DNA of 64,000 bases from Exiguobacterium chiriqhucha RW-2. GTDB lineage: Bacteria; Bacillota; Bacilli; Exiguobacteriales; Exiguobacteriaceae. Each line of letters starts with the position of its first letter. Within the stretch, counting starts at the first letter, position 1. Shown here piece by piece: positions 39,158 to 47,003 of the stretch. The position numbers and the translations under genes are program-made. The notes beneath the pieces are model-generated. The model had not been told where the DNA came from. It saw nothing but the letters and a program-made list of their open reading frames with translations, and ran no database searches. The stretch is from NCBI RefSeq assembly GCF_000416965.1, contig NZ_ATCL01000022.1, positions 1 to 64,000 on the forward strand. The letters are read 5' to 3'.

Positions 39158-40563
39158 TGAAGCGCTTCGATACGATTGGTCAGTATGGAGAACGCACCGC
39201 CATTTATGCGGATCGTGCGTATTCATACGACGAGATGATAGAGGCGGCCGACGCGATTGCGCGTGAGGTCGGCGATCGAACGCTCGTCTTTTGTTTATGT
39301 GCCAACACCAAAGAATCAATCTTCGGCTACGTCGGATTTCTCCGCGGGCGCATTGTGCCGCTCCTGTTGGATGCAGCGATTCATTCGGAACAGCTGCAGA
39401 ACTTAATTGACCGCTACCGACCGACGCACATTTGGGCGAATCGGGAGCATAATCAATTAGCGCAGGAGATGGACACGACTTACGGGTATGGAGACTATGC
39501 GCTATTTGAATGTCCTCATGTGATTGAGCATGAACTGCATGACGAGCTCGCACTCCTGTTGACGACGTCCGGCAGTACGGGCAGTCCGAAGCTGGTACGG
39601 CTCAGCTACGACAACCTGTTCCACAACGCAGCATCGATCGTGTCGTACTTAAATATCAATGAAGACGACCGTCCGATCACGACGTTGCCGATGAACTATT
39701 CGTACGGCCTATCGATTATCAACAGCCACCTCGTGTCCGGGGCGACCATCGTCGTGACGGAAGCGTCCGTCATGCAGAAGGAATTTTGGCAGTTATGTCG
39801 CAATCAGCATGTGACGACGTTCGGCGGTGTGCCGTTCGTCTACGAGATGCTGCAACGGCTCAAGTTCGAGACGATGGAGCTGCCGAGTTTGACGAAACTG
39901 ACGCAAGCCGGCGGAAAATTGAATCCGGATTTAGCGAGTGCGTTTACTGGTATCTGCGAACGAAAAGGCATTCAGTTTTTCACGATGTATGGTCAAACGG
40001 AAGCGACGGCACGCATGTCGTATTTGCCTCCTGACCAGAATCGGGAGAAGGCGGGTAGCATCGGTATCGCCATACCAGGCGGTGAATTGACGTTACGCAA
40101 GGAAACGGGCGAACTGATCACTGCGCCAAACGTTGTCGGTGAGTTGGTGTATCAGGGAGCAAACGTGTCGCTCGGTTATGCCGAAGCGTTGTCCGATCTC
40201 GCGAGCGGAGATGAGAACGAGGGCGTCCTCTACACAGGAGATTTGGCGTATATGGATGAAGACGGCTATTTCTTCATCGTCGGCCGCATCAAGCGGATGA
40301 TTAAGATGCATGGGAACCGGATTAGCCTCGATGAAGTGGAGGACCTGTTACGAGCACACGGACATGAGTGTGTCTGTACAGGGACGGATGACGAGCTGTA
40401 CGTGTACACGTTGCACGACGACCGTGCCGCCATCAAACAAGTCATCAAGGACATGATGCATACAAGAGGGGTCACGATTCTACAAATCGATGCCATTCCC
40501 CGGAACGAATCCGGAAAAATTCTGTATGCCGCATTACCGAAACGAGAGCTCGTCACCACCTGA
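39157..40563 (+). CDS. AMP-forming acyl ligase of a Dlt-like cassette
   Basis: Activates a carboxylic acid with ATP and should load it onto the adjacent carrier protein. It has 468 residues of the ANL superfamily: A3 LLTTSGSTGSPK, A5 MYGQTEATARM, A7 YTGDLAYMDEDGYFFIVGR, A8 MIKMHGNRISLDEVE, and A10 PRNESGKILY with the catalytic lysine. YGQTE is usual for acyl or aryl acid ligases, whereas D-alanine ligase DltA and amino-acid adenylation domains have YGPTE. The substrate is thus more likely a simple or hydroxy/aryl acid than an amino acid. Not the standard DltA. Confidence 0.87.
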   Translation: MKRFDTIGQYGERTAIYADRAYSYDEMIEAADAIAREVGDRTLVFCLCANTKESIFGYVGFLRGRIVPLLLDAAIHSEQLQNLIDRYRPTHIWANREHNQLAQEMDTTYGYGDYALFECPHVIEHELHDELALLLTTSGSTGSPKLVRLSYDNLFHNAASIVSYLNINEDDRPITTLPMNYSYGLSIINSHLVSGATIVVTEASVMQKEFWQLCRNQHVTTFGGVPFVYEMLQRLKFETMELPSLTKLTQAGGKLNPDLASAFTGICERKGIQFFTMYGQTEATARMSYLPPDQNREKAGSIGIAIPGGELTLRKETGELITAPNVVGELVYQGANVSLGYAEALSDLASGDENEGVLYTGDLAYMDEDGYFFIVGRIKRMIKMHGNRISLDEVEDLLRAHGHECVCTGTDDELYVYTLHDDRAAIKQVIKDMMHTRGVTILQIDAIPRNESGKILYAALPKRELVTT

Positions 40564-40631
40564 ACCAATAAGCGGGTGCAAGTGAAGCCTTTGTTGAAAG
40601 CTGTATAAGTTTAGAATAATCAGGTGAAGCT

Positions 40632-42083
40632 ATGACGTTTATTTCAATCGAATTTTTACTGTTTCTCGCCATTTTAGTGGCGATATATTATGTGGTGCCA
40701 CATCGCTTCCGATGGGTACTGTTACTGGCGGCCAGTTATTTGTTTTATGCGACGCTCAGTATCCAGTTCATCCCGTTGTTGCTCGTGAGCACAGCCTTTA
40801 CGTTCGTCACGGGACTCCTGATTGAACGACAAGACGAGAAGCGACAGAAGAAACGCCTCATGATGATCGGTGTCTCTACCCTGGTGTTGTTCCTCGGCTG
40901 GTTCAAATACTTTAACTTCGTGAACGACTCGTTGCGCACCATGGCGATATCGATGGGGTGGAACTACGACATCCCGTATCGAGATGTCGTCTTGCCGCTG
41001 GCGATTTCGTTTTATACGTTCCAGGCCATCAGTTATCTCGTTGATCTATATCGCGGAAAGCTGAAAGCCGAGCGCCATTATGGCTATTTCTCGATTTACT
41101 TTGCCTTCTTCCCGCAGCTCGTGGCGGGACCGATCGAGCGAGCCAAGAAGTTGCTACCTCAATTTAAAGCGGAGCAACGGTTCGACTATGAACATGTCAG
41201 CTATGGAATGAAGCGGATTGCCTGGGGCTTCTTCAAGAAGACGCTCATCGCCGACCGGTTGGCGCCGATGGTCGCGAGCGTGTTTAGTCAGCCAGACCCG
41301 ACCGGCTCCGAAATCGTGCTCGGGACGATGCTGTTCTCGCTTCAATTATATGCCGACTTTTCAGCCTGCAGCGATATCGCCATCGGGACAGCGAGACTAT
41401 TTGGCATCAAGTTGACGGAGAATTTCCGACAGCCTCATTTCGCGGTATCAATCGCCGACTTTTGGAACCGATGGCACATCTCGCTCTCCATGTGGCTCCG
41501 AGATTATATCTTTATCCCGCTATGCAAAGGGAAAAAGAAACGACATCAAATCTATGTCGCCATCATCATCACATTTTTGGTGAGCGGCATCTGGCACGGG
41601 GCCGCCTGGAGTTTCGTCTTATGGGGTCTGATTCATGGCCTGTACCGCGTGTTCGGGGACGCGACGAAACATCAGCGGGAACAGATGGCGTCCTTCGTTC
41701 GATTGGACCGGACGCCCGAGCTTCATAAATGGCTGAAGATTGCAGTCACGTTCCAGTTGGTCTGTTTCTCGCGCGTCTTTTTCGTATCTGACTCGGTCGC
41801 CCAAGCGTTTCACCATGCCCGGTTGTATGTGACACCTTCGTCATGGGCACCGGTCGACATGCTGCAGGCACTTGAATTATTCTCGTTACTCGATTTACTC
41901 GTGTTCCTCTTCTTCTTTACGACCGTTCAGGTGTTTCAGTATATCGAACGGACGAAAGGTTCGGCTTGGGACTGGCTGTCCGAACGTTCAGCCTTCACGA
42001 ACGTGGCGATTCAACTGTTCGTGATTGTGTCGGTCTTGGTGTTCGGCGTGTCGAGTGAAGGGTTCATTTATGGTGGGTTCTAA
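40632..42083 (+). CDS. MBOAT-family O-acyltransferase
   Basis: A multi-pass membrane acyltransferase, 483 residues with about ten membrane segments, of the DltB/AlgI/PatA group. Signature blocks are YADFSACSDIAIGTARLFGI, NFRQPHF..FWNRWHISLSMWLRDYIFIPL and VSGIWHGAAWSFVLWG, with the catalytic histidine in WHG. In Dlt and alginate systems this protein moves the acyl group across the membrane to a surface polymer. It lies 68 nt after the ligase; AGGTG precedes the ATG, and a second promoter in the gap cannot be excluded. Confidence 0.93.
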   Translation: MTFISIEFLLFLAILVAIYYVVPHRFRWVLLLAASYLFYATLSIQFIPLLLVSTAFTFVTGLLIERQDEKRQKKRLMMIGVSTLVLFLGWFKYFNFVNDSLRTMAISMGWNYDIPYRDVVLPLAISFYTFQAISYLVDLYRGKLKAERHYGYFSIYFAFFPQLVAGPIERAKKLLPQFKAEQRFDYEHVSYGMKRIAWGFFKKTLIADRLAPMVASVFSQPDPTGSEIVLGTMLFSLQLYADFSACSDIAIGTARLFGIKLTENFRQPHFAVSIADFWNRWHISLSMWLRDYIFIPLCKGKKKRHQIYVAIIITFLVSGIWHGAAWSFVLWGLIHGLYRVFGDATKHQREQMASFVRLDRTPELHKWLKIAVTFQLVCFSRVFFVSDSVAQAFHHARLYVTPSSWAPVDMLQALELFSLLDLLVFLFFFTTVQVFQYIERTKGSAWDWLSERSAFTNVAIQLFVIVSVLVFGVSSEGFIYGGF

Positions 42084-42098
42084 GTGAAAGGAATGGCT

Positions 42099-43004
42099 AT
42101 GAGAAGTGTATGGATGAAAATTTCAGTGGTGTTGATCATCGTTGCGCTCTTGTTGATTCCGCTCAACGACTTTGTCAAACAGTCGTGGGCGTACAATAAC
42201 AACCGCGGTGTGTTGGCGTTCCAAGATGACCCGTCCGAGCTAGACATTATCAACTTGGGGACATCGCACGCGATGTTCGGCTATGCGTTCAAACCGCTCG
42301 GTCTGTCGCATCTCGATTTAGCGTTGCCGAGCCAAACGATTGAATACGACTTGAAGATGTTGAAGCAGTATGATGATCATCTGCGTCCGGGTGGGGTCGT
42401 CATCGTCTCGCTCTCGCAAATCACGTTTAGTAATGCGGAGATTGGCCGGAAAGAAAACTATTATCAGGTGTTGGACCGGGAAGACATCGAACCGGTCAGT
42501 ACGTTTGATTATTATACGTACACGTCGATTCCTGCATTGAACAGTGGGAGCGTGTATACGGCGCTGTCGCGAGAAATTCGCGATTTCAGATGGGAGTCTC
42601 ATAAACCGTGGGTGAACAATGGCCAGAATTATTCGGAACGAAAATACGAGATGGTCGAAGCGCAGTATAAACAGGCTGTGGAGAATCGTGACATCGAGCA
42701 GAATATGGAACGATTGAAAGACATCATCGCGTATTGTCAGGCGAAAGACTATCGCGTCGTGTTGGCGATGGAGCCGGTCCACGCATCCTACAACGCCTAT
42801 TTTGATCAAGCGGTCATGGACCGACTCGTTTATCAACATCTGGCCTCGCTCGAGTTGGACGTCCCGTTCTTAAACTATATGGATGACGAACGGTTCATCC
42901 ATCAGCGTGAGTACTTTCATAATCCAGATCATTTGAATGGGAAGGGGAGAACGCTCCTATCTTCTCTCGTCTATGAGGATTTGAAACGACTCGGCTATCT
43001 ATAA
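42099..43004 (+). CDS. SGNH-like surface protein of the Dlt-like cassette
   Basis: A 301-residue protein with an N-terminal membrane anchor (residues 4-25, IVALLLIPLNDFV) and an extracytoplasmic SGNH-hydrolase-like domain. Likely nucleophile Ser in NLGTSHAMFGY, and D/H in NPDHLNGKGR near the end. DltD, AlgJ and PatB play the matching terminal role in related systems. Shorter than DltD. The ATG at 42099 lies 6 nt after AAAGGA; an upstream GTG is less likely. The gene starts 15 nt after the MBOAT stop and is followed by a terminator. Confidence 0.85.
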   Translation: MRSVWMKISVVLIIVALLLIPLNDFVKQSWAYNNNRGVLAFQDDPSELDIINLGTSHAMFGYAFKPLGLSHLDLALPSQTIEYDLKMLKQYDDHLRPGGVVIVSLSQITFSNAEIGRKENYYQVLDREDIEPVSTFDYYTYTSIPALNSGSVYTALSREIRDFRWESHKPWVNNGQNYSERKYEMVEAQYKQAVENRDIEQNMERLKDIIAYCQAKDYRVVLAMEPVHASYNAYFDQAVMDRLVYQHLASLELDVPFLNYMDDERFIHQREYFHNPDHLNGKGRTLLSSLVYEDLKRLGYL

Positions 43005-43005
43005 G

Positions 43006-43040
43006 AAAAGGAAATCTACAGCAGCGTAGATTTCCTTTTT
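43006..43040 (+). terminator. Terminator of the Dlt-like cassette
   Basis: A 14-bp stem (AAAAGGAAATCTAC with GTAGATTTCCTTTT) around AGCAGC, followed by T. The A-run on the left lets it work for the convergent VOC gene too. Confidence 0.9.
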
Positions 43041-43053
43041 CGTATTGCTCCTA

Positions 43054-43425
43054 TTACGAAACAATCTCGTTCATCAACGCATGCGTGTTACCCTCGGAGT
43101 CTTTGAAAAAAGCCATCCATGTCTCGAGGTTCTCCATTTTCGCGACGAGGTGCGGCTGGTCGATAAACTGAACATCTTTCGCCAAAAGCTGTTCATACGC
43201 CTCAGTGAGGTTGTTCACTTGGAGATATAGCACGGAGCTCGCTTTTGCAAAATCTTCATTCTCGGGACGCGACAACATGAGCCGAACGCCGTTGCATTCT
43301 AGAAAGGCGAGGCTGCCTGTTTGGAATAAGAGCGGAAGTTGAAGCGTGTCCCGGTAGAAACGTACCGCGCGATCCAAGTCGTGCACCGGTACGTAGATTT
43401 GTCTGATTTGCTGAATAAGATTCAA
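43054..43425 (-). CDS. VOC/glyoxalase-fold protein
   Basis: A 123-residue single-domain protein of the vicinal oxygen chelate fold (glyoxalase/bleomycin-resistance/dioxygenase superfamily). IYVPVHDLDRAVRFYRDTLQLPLL is the N-terminal signature and AFFKDSEGNTHALM the C-terminal one. The TTG start lies 7 nt after GGAGGG. The substrate cannot be told. It is transcribed toward the Dlt-like cassette. Confidence 0.88.
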   Translation of the reverse strand: MNLIQQIRQIYVPVHDLDRAVRFYRDTLQLPLLFQTGSLAFLECNGVRLMLSRPENEDFAKASSVLYLQVNNLTEAYEQLLAKDVQFIDQPHLVAKMENLETWMAFFKDSEGNTHALMNEIVS

Positions 43426-43478
43426 ACGATATCCCTCCTAAAGTGGCATCTGTGACCGTGTAACGCATGTATTCTTGG

Positions 43479-43742
43479 TTAACGCGTTTGGCGAATCCGT
43501 TGAGCGGTGAACATCCCAAGCGCCAGAAGGACGGCAAGACCAATCCATGTGAAGACGTAGATCAATGGCGACCCAGTCGTCCCGAGGGTCACCTCGTTTT
43601 GAAGCATAGTGACGTTATCCGCCTCGGCGATGATGTCGGGTGTATAATTGAGCGTGCGGATGAAGCCGATTCCGAACGTGGCGACAACATAAATCACATG
43701 GAGTGCTGCGGATAGAAGAAGAGCGAGTCTGATTGTTTTCAA
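43479..43742 (-). CDS. Small membrane protein, two helices
   Basis: An 87-residue protein with two hydrophobic segments (about residues 4-25 and 60-80) separated by a polar loop with T/N/E residues. TTG start after AAGGAG. It is not recognised as a family. It starts divergently from the msrA gene, with about 75 nt between. Confidence 0.7.
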   Translation of the reverse strand: MKTIRLALLLSAALHVIYVVATFGIGFIRTLNYTPDIIAEADNVTMLQNEVTLGTTGSPLIYVFTWIGLAVLLALGMFTAQRIRQTR

Positions 43743-43817
43743 AATGGTGCTCCTTTTTGGATATAATCATGTATAACGATAGTATAACTAGAATTGCCTA
43801 AACCTGACAGACAAGGA

Positions 43818-44300
43818 GTGAGACTGATCGAAACCGTTTATTTAGCAGGTGGCTGCCTCTGGGGCGTCCAAGCGTTCATCAAGACGTTACCCGGTGTCAT
43901 CGAAACAGAGGCCGGACGGGCGAACGGAGCGACGGATACGCTTGACGGAGCATATGACGGCTACGCCGAATGCGTCAAAACGACGTTCGATCCGAGCATC
44001 GTCACGATGAAGGAGTTGATGAATTACTTATTTGAAATCATCGATCCGTATAGCGTCAATCGCCAAGGCGAAGATGTCGGCGAAAAGTATCGGACCGGCG
44101 TCTATAGTGCAGACCCACGCCATTTGGAAGTCGCACGCACATTGATTGACAACCGAAGCGATGCGGACCGAATCGCGGTCGAGGTATTGCCGCTCACGAA
44201 CTACGTCCGAAGCGCGGATGAGCATCAAGACCGGCTTGAGCGATGTCCGGACGATTACTGCCATATCCCGAAGACATTATTAGAGAAGTACAAACAATGA
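43818..44300 (+). CDS. msrA: Peptide methionine sulfoxide reductase MsrA-like
   Basis: Repairs S-methionine sulfoxide in proteins. About 160 residues. The catalytic motif reads GGCLWGVQAF, where GCFW is usual, so Phe is replaced by Leu; the recycling cysteines may be those in RCPDDYCHIP near the C-terminus. YDGYAECVKTTFDP and YSVNRQGEDVGEKYRTGVY fit MsrA. Start is uncertain: AAGGAG at 43813 suits a start at CTG 43824, GTG 43818 overlaps it, and TTG 43794 lacks a ribosome site. Confidence 0.82.
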   Translation: MRLIETVYLAGGCLWGVQAFIKTLPGVIETEAGRANGATDTLDGAYDGYAECVKTTFDPSIVTMKELMNYLFEIIDPYSVNRQGEDVGEKYRTGVYSADPRHLEVARTLIDNRSDADRIAVEVLPLTNYVRSADEHQDRLERCPDDYCHIPKTLLEKYKQ

Positions 44301-44325
44301 GCCGACACGATGCCGTGTCGGCTCA
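44298..44325. terminator. Bidirectional terminator after msrA
   Basis: A perfect 12-bp stem (TGAGCCGACACG with CGTGTCGGCTCA) with a 4-nt loop ATGC. The msrA stop codon is its first triplet. Only a short T tract follows on the plus strand. Confidence 0.7.
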
Positions 44326-44329
44326 TTTG

Positions 44330-44572
44330 TTATGCGCGCTCGAGGACGTTCACGAGCAAGCGATGCACGACCTCGTGGTCGCGCACGTCATGCAATTTGT
44401 AGTCTTTCCCGGGCAATGTGTACCACTCGGCCGCACCGACGTACGTGATGGCGAGCTCGAGCGTGCCGTCTTCCTGGCATGTCGTCCGTAATTCAAGATC
44501 TCCACTGATGACGCCGACTTCCTCGGTCATGACGCCGTGAGTGGCTTTAAATACTGAAGATTGCTGGTTCAT
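44330..44572 (-). CDS. Small protein downstream of the secreted nuclease
   Basis: An 80-residue protein with no signal peptide and no recognised family. It looks like a small alpha/beta protein; strands LELRTTCQEDGTLELAITYVG are followed by an acidic, histidine-containing tail. It starts 18 nt after the nuclease stop on the same strand, with AAAGGAG upstream, so both are one transcript. A cytoplasmic partner or inhibitor of the nuclease is possible but unproven. Confidence 0.6.
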   Translation of the reverse strand: MNQQSSVFKATHGVMTEEVGVISGDLELRTTCQEDGTLELAITYVGAAEWYTLPGKDYKLHDVRDHEVVHRLLVNVLERA

Positions 44573-44590
44573 CGTAGACTCCTTTCTGAA

Positions 44591-45223
44591 TCAATAGACG
44601 CAAGCATTGATGGCCGTTTGAAGAGCCGTCTTTTCTGTAGATTGGAGGCTGAGACCCCAGCGGCTCTTCGTCTCGACCCACATCTTCGCATAAGCGCAAC
44701 GTGCACCGGTGCGTGTCGGTTGCCATGTTGACGGGTCTTGGTCCCCTTTTGAACGGTTCGAGCTGGCCGAGACGGCAATCAGCTGTGGTCCGGTCAAATC
44801 GTTGGCGAAGCTTTGACGTTTCGTCGTCGTCCAGCTGTTGGCACCTGAACGCCACGCTTCGGCCAACGGTACGACGTGGTCGATATCCAAATCAGATGGT
44901 GACGTGAACGTGATACCGTCATAGTAACTGTACCATGACCCTGATGTGACCGGACAGTCACCGACGTACGAATCGGCGTCGCGTTTCAAGACGACTTGAC
45001 GCGTGTCGCAGCCGTTCCCTTGTCCGCTCCAATGCGGGAACAAGTCACGGCTATAGCCGGTCATCGTTCCTTCAGTTTTAACGGTCAACGCGTTCAACTT
45101 CGTGAGCGCACTCGATTTCGATGGAATATTGGGCGGGAGTGCCGAGGCGGTCGGCGTCGTGAAGTGGAGCGACGTGGCGACCAAGATGATGGCGAATAAC
45201 GAACTGATGCATTTTTTAAGCAT
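44591..45223 (-). CDS. Secreted HNH-family endonuclease (DUF1524-type)
   Basis: A 210-residue exported protein. ATG at 45223 after AGGAGG gives signal peptide MLKKCISSLFAIILVATS with cleavage likely after ASA. The nuclease core is DIDHVVPLAEAWRSGANSW, with the catalytic His and metal ligands, then FANDLTGPQLIAVSASSNRSKGDQDPSTWQP, typical of secreted DUF1524/HNH nucleases in Gram-positive bacteria. Likely digests environmental DNA or acts in competition or phosphate gain. Two cysteine pairs (CDTRQ/GDCP; ARCAYAK/NACVY) suit disulfides outside the cell. Confidence 0.85.
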   Translation of the reverse strand: MLKKCISSLFAIILVATSLHFTTPTASALPPNIPSKSSALTKLNALTVKTEGTMTGYSRDLFPHWSGQGNGCDTRQVVLKRDADSYVGDCPVTSGSWYSYYDGITFTSPSDLDIDHVVPLAEAWRSGANSWTTTKRQSFANDLTGPQLIAVSASSNRSKGDQDPSTWQPTRTGARCAYAKMWVETKSRWGLSLQSTEKTALQTAINACVY

Positions 45224-45430
45224 GTGTGTGCCTCCTATTATGTATGACGACTGAACGACGCGCATCGTAAACGCACGATGCACATCGACTATACATGGCA
45301 AGGAAGTGAGAAATACGCAAATTTACAAAAAATGAATCCAAAGATTATAAAAGTTGAGGTCAGGGACATGATACATGACATCAGACGTCCCGGCTTTAGC
45401 ACTACCGGCATACGCGCAGGCACTAACTAT

Positions 45431-45439
45431 TGGTATAAT
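45431..45439 (+). promoter_or_regulatory. Extended -10 promoter for the DUF4317 gene
   Basis: TGGTATAAT is a perfect extended -10 (TGn plus TATAAT) without a good -35; the start would be near 45446, about 33 nt before the gene. Upstream, 45224-45430 holds the divergent nuclease leader and a hairpin near 45255-45285 of unclear role. Confidence 0.5.
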
Positions 45440-45478
45440 GAAGTCGGTTTGTAGTAAAGGACGAAGGAGTTGGGATGA

Positions 45479-46672
45479 ATGAATCAAAAAGACATCGCGG
45501 CGATCCGCAAGCATTTCAAATTGAATGCGGAAGCGGTCAAAATCGCTGACATTTATAATATTTATATTCGCCAAGACAGCAACGAGATTTTTTACGAGGA
45601 GTTACGCTCGTTCCCGTTTGTCGAGCAGGAGCACCAAGAGTTGTTCCTCGCCAACTTCAAGAAAGTGCTCGGCGGCAAAATCGATGAGAAGCTATTCGAA
45701 GTGAAGTTTCAACATCCGGAGCCGGGCCAGACCGACCATACGCAGACGTTGTTGTATGAGGCGCTTCGGACCGATGAGATCGAAGAGTGGGCCGGTATGA
45801 TGCAGCGGATCGCGCTCAAGATGGTCCAGGAGGCACCGTTTGAGAAAGATATGGTCGTCACGTTCATTCGCTTCAAATACAATAAGCCGACACGCCGTCA
45901 CTCGGAGGAGACGGAAATCGATATGCGTGACGAGGTATGGACGTCACGATTCATCCTATGTAGCATCAACCAGACCGAGCTCCCGAAACAGTCGCTCGTG
46001 TTCGATTATATCGAGCGGGAGTTCAAGTCGAATATCTTCATCAATCCGGTCATCAAACTCGATGCCCCGATTGGTGGTTTCATGTTCCCGTGCTTCACGG
46101 ACAACGCCGCCGACGTCAACCATATCTTGTATGCCGCGCAAAAGGCGCATCAACCAGACTTTGGCTTTATCGAGAACGTCTTGAACGGGACCGAGATTGT
46201 GACGGCGGTCGAGGAGAAGGCGATGTTCGAGGAAGTCGTCAAGACCGTCATCGGTGAAGAAGTGAACGTCGGGACGCTCGCTACCGTTTACGATGAAATC
46301 AACCAGATGATTCTCGCAGAAGCGGAACGCGAGGACGAGGAAGAGAGCGTGCCGATGATTGACGCCCGCACCGTCGAAATCGTGTTGAAAGCGAGCGGGG
46401 TCGAGGACGTGACGACGGAGAAGGTCGAGCAGGCGTTCCAACAAGTCGTCGACGACCGCCAATATGAGATGAAGGCGAGTAGCGTCGTCCCGAAATACAC
46501 ATCGAAATCGATTAAAATCAATACGAAAGTCGCCAATATCTCAATCAGCCCGCAAGACTTGAAGTACGTTAGACAAGTTAACGTGAAAGGGAAACGTTGC
46601 CTGTTGATTGAACTAGAAGAAGACACGGAAATCGAAGGATTCAAGTTGATCTCGGAAGAACTGCTCGACTGA
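45479..46672 (+). CDS. DUF4317 protein
   Basis: A 397-residue cytoplasmic protein of the DUF4317 family, beginning MNQKDIAAIRKHFKLN. It is soluble, acidic and conserved in many Firmicutes, with no known role. Visible elements are an FFPCFTD-like loop (GGFMFPCFTDNAADVNHILY) and an acidic E-rich segment near residues 285-295. GAAGGAG precedes the ATG. It stands alone, followed by a structured non-coding stretch and a terminator. Confidence 0.85.
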   Translation: MNQKDIAAIRKHFKLNAEAVKIADIYNIYIRQDSNEIFYEELRSFPFVEQEHQELFLANFKKVLGGKIDEKLFEVKFQHPEPGQTDHTQTLLYEALRTDEIEEWAGMMQRIALKMVQEAPFEKDMVVTFIRFKYNKPTRRHSEETEIDMRDEVWTSRFILCSINQTELPKQSLVFDYIEREFKSNIFINPVIKLDAPIGGFMFPCFTDNAADVNHILYAAQKAHQPDFGFIENVLNGTEIVTAVEEKAMFEEVVKTVIGEEVNVGTLATVYDEINQMILAEAEREDEEESVPMIDARTVEIVLKASGVEDVTTEKVEQAFQQVVDDRQYEMKASSVVPKYTSKSIKINTKVANISISPQDLKYVRQVNVKGKRCLLIELEEDTEIEGFKLISEELLD

Positions 46673-46684
46673 CTCTAAGCGGAC

Positions 46685-46833
46685 GGAGGCGAGCGGGTTC
46701 ACCCGTTAAAAATCGTTGAGCGGATGACCGCCCTTGCTGTCCTCCTGTCGAGACATCGTTCGATTCGAGAGGACAAGATTGATTTTCTTCATTTGGAAGA
46801 CTGAGGTTCAGACAATCGTCTGAGCCTTTTTTT
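46685..46833 (+). ncRNA. Structured RNA or 3' UTR candidate with terminator
   Basis: After the DUF4317 stop lie two small tetraloop hairpins: CGGG-TTCA-CCCG (46694-46705) and GCGG-ATGA-CCGC (46720-46731). A longer stem follows, TGTCCTC with GAGGACA (46738-46775), with an inner pairing. The last part is AGGTTCAGAC with GTCTGAGCCT (46804-46827) and seven T, an intrinsic terminator. This may be an mRNA tail or a separate small RNA; no gene follows on this strand. Confidence 0.4.
46804..46833 (+). terminator. Terminator of the DUF4317 gene
   Basis: AGGTTCAGAC (46804-46813), loop AATC, GTCTGAGCCT (46818-46827), then T-run. Confidence 0.88.
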
Positions 46834-46852
46834 GTCAATCACGTGAGGATGG

Positions 46853-46881
46853 TTGAATTTCGGAACGGTTATCGGTATGAT
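46853..46881 (+). promoter_or_regulatory. Orphan promoter beside cre-like sites
   Basis: TTGAAT (46853-46858), 17 bp, TATGAT (46876-46881). It reads toward the end of the convergent dbpA gene, and no gene follows it. It shares the 10-mer ATGGTTGAAT with the GH16 promoter. Confidence 0.5.
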
Positions 46882-46886
46882 GCTCT

Positions 46887-46947
46887 TGAAAGCGTTCTCT
46901 CGATGAGTCTTATTTTTTTAAAGTTTATCGAAAGCGCTTTCGGTAAT
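46887..46947. promoter_or_regulatory. Cre-like operators, two sites
   Basis: TGAAAGCGTTCTCT (46887-46900) starts 6 nt after the -10 and fits the catabolite-response pattern TGNNARCGNTWNCA at 12 of 14 positions. CGAAAGCGCTTTCG (46929-46942) is a perfect 14-bp palindrome. Read on the minus strand, 19 bases, ATTACCGAAAGCGCTTTCG, are identical to the GH16 operator. CcpA or a LacI-type sugar repressor are candidate binders. The 331-bp gap 46673-47003 thus holds RNA hairpins, this module and the dbpA terminator. Confidence 0.6.
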
Positions 46948-46960
46948 GTTGATTAAACAC

Positions 46961-46997
46961 AAAAAAGGCCCGGAGAGATCTTCCTCTCCGAAACCTG
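46961..46997 (-). terminator. dbpA terminator
   Basis: On the minus strand CGGAGAG pairs with CTCTCCG, followed by GGGCC and six T. It lies just beyond the dbpA stop. Confidence 0.75.
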
Positions 46998-47003
46998 GAT
47001 TGT

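Noticed and set aside
38915-43004. Naming the cassette dltCABD
   Set aside because: Gene order, the YGQTE motif of the ligase and the short SGNH protein differ from the standard D-alanylation genes, and no dltX-like small gene is present.
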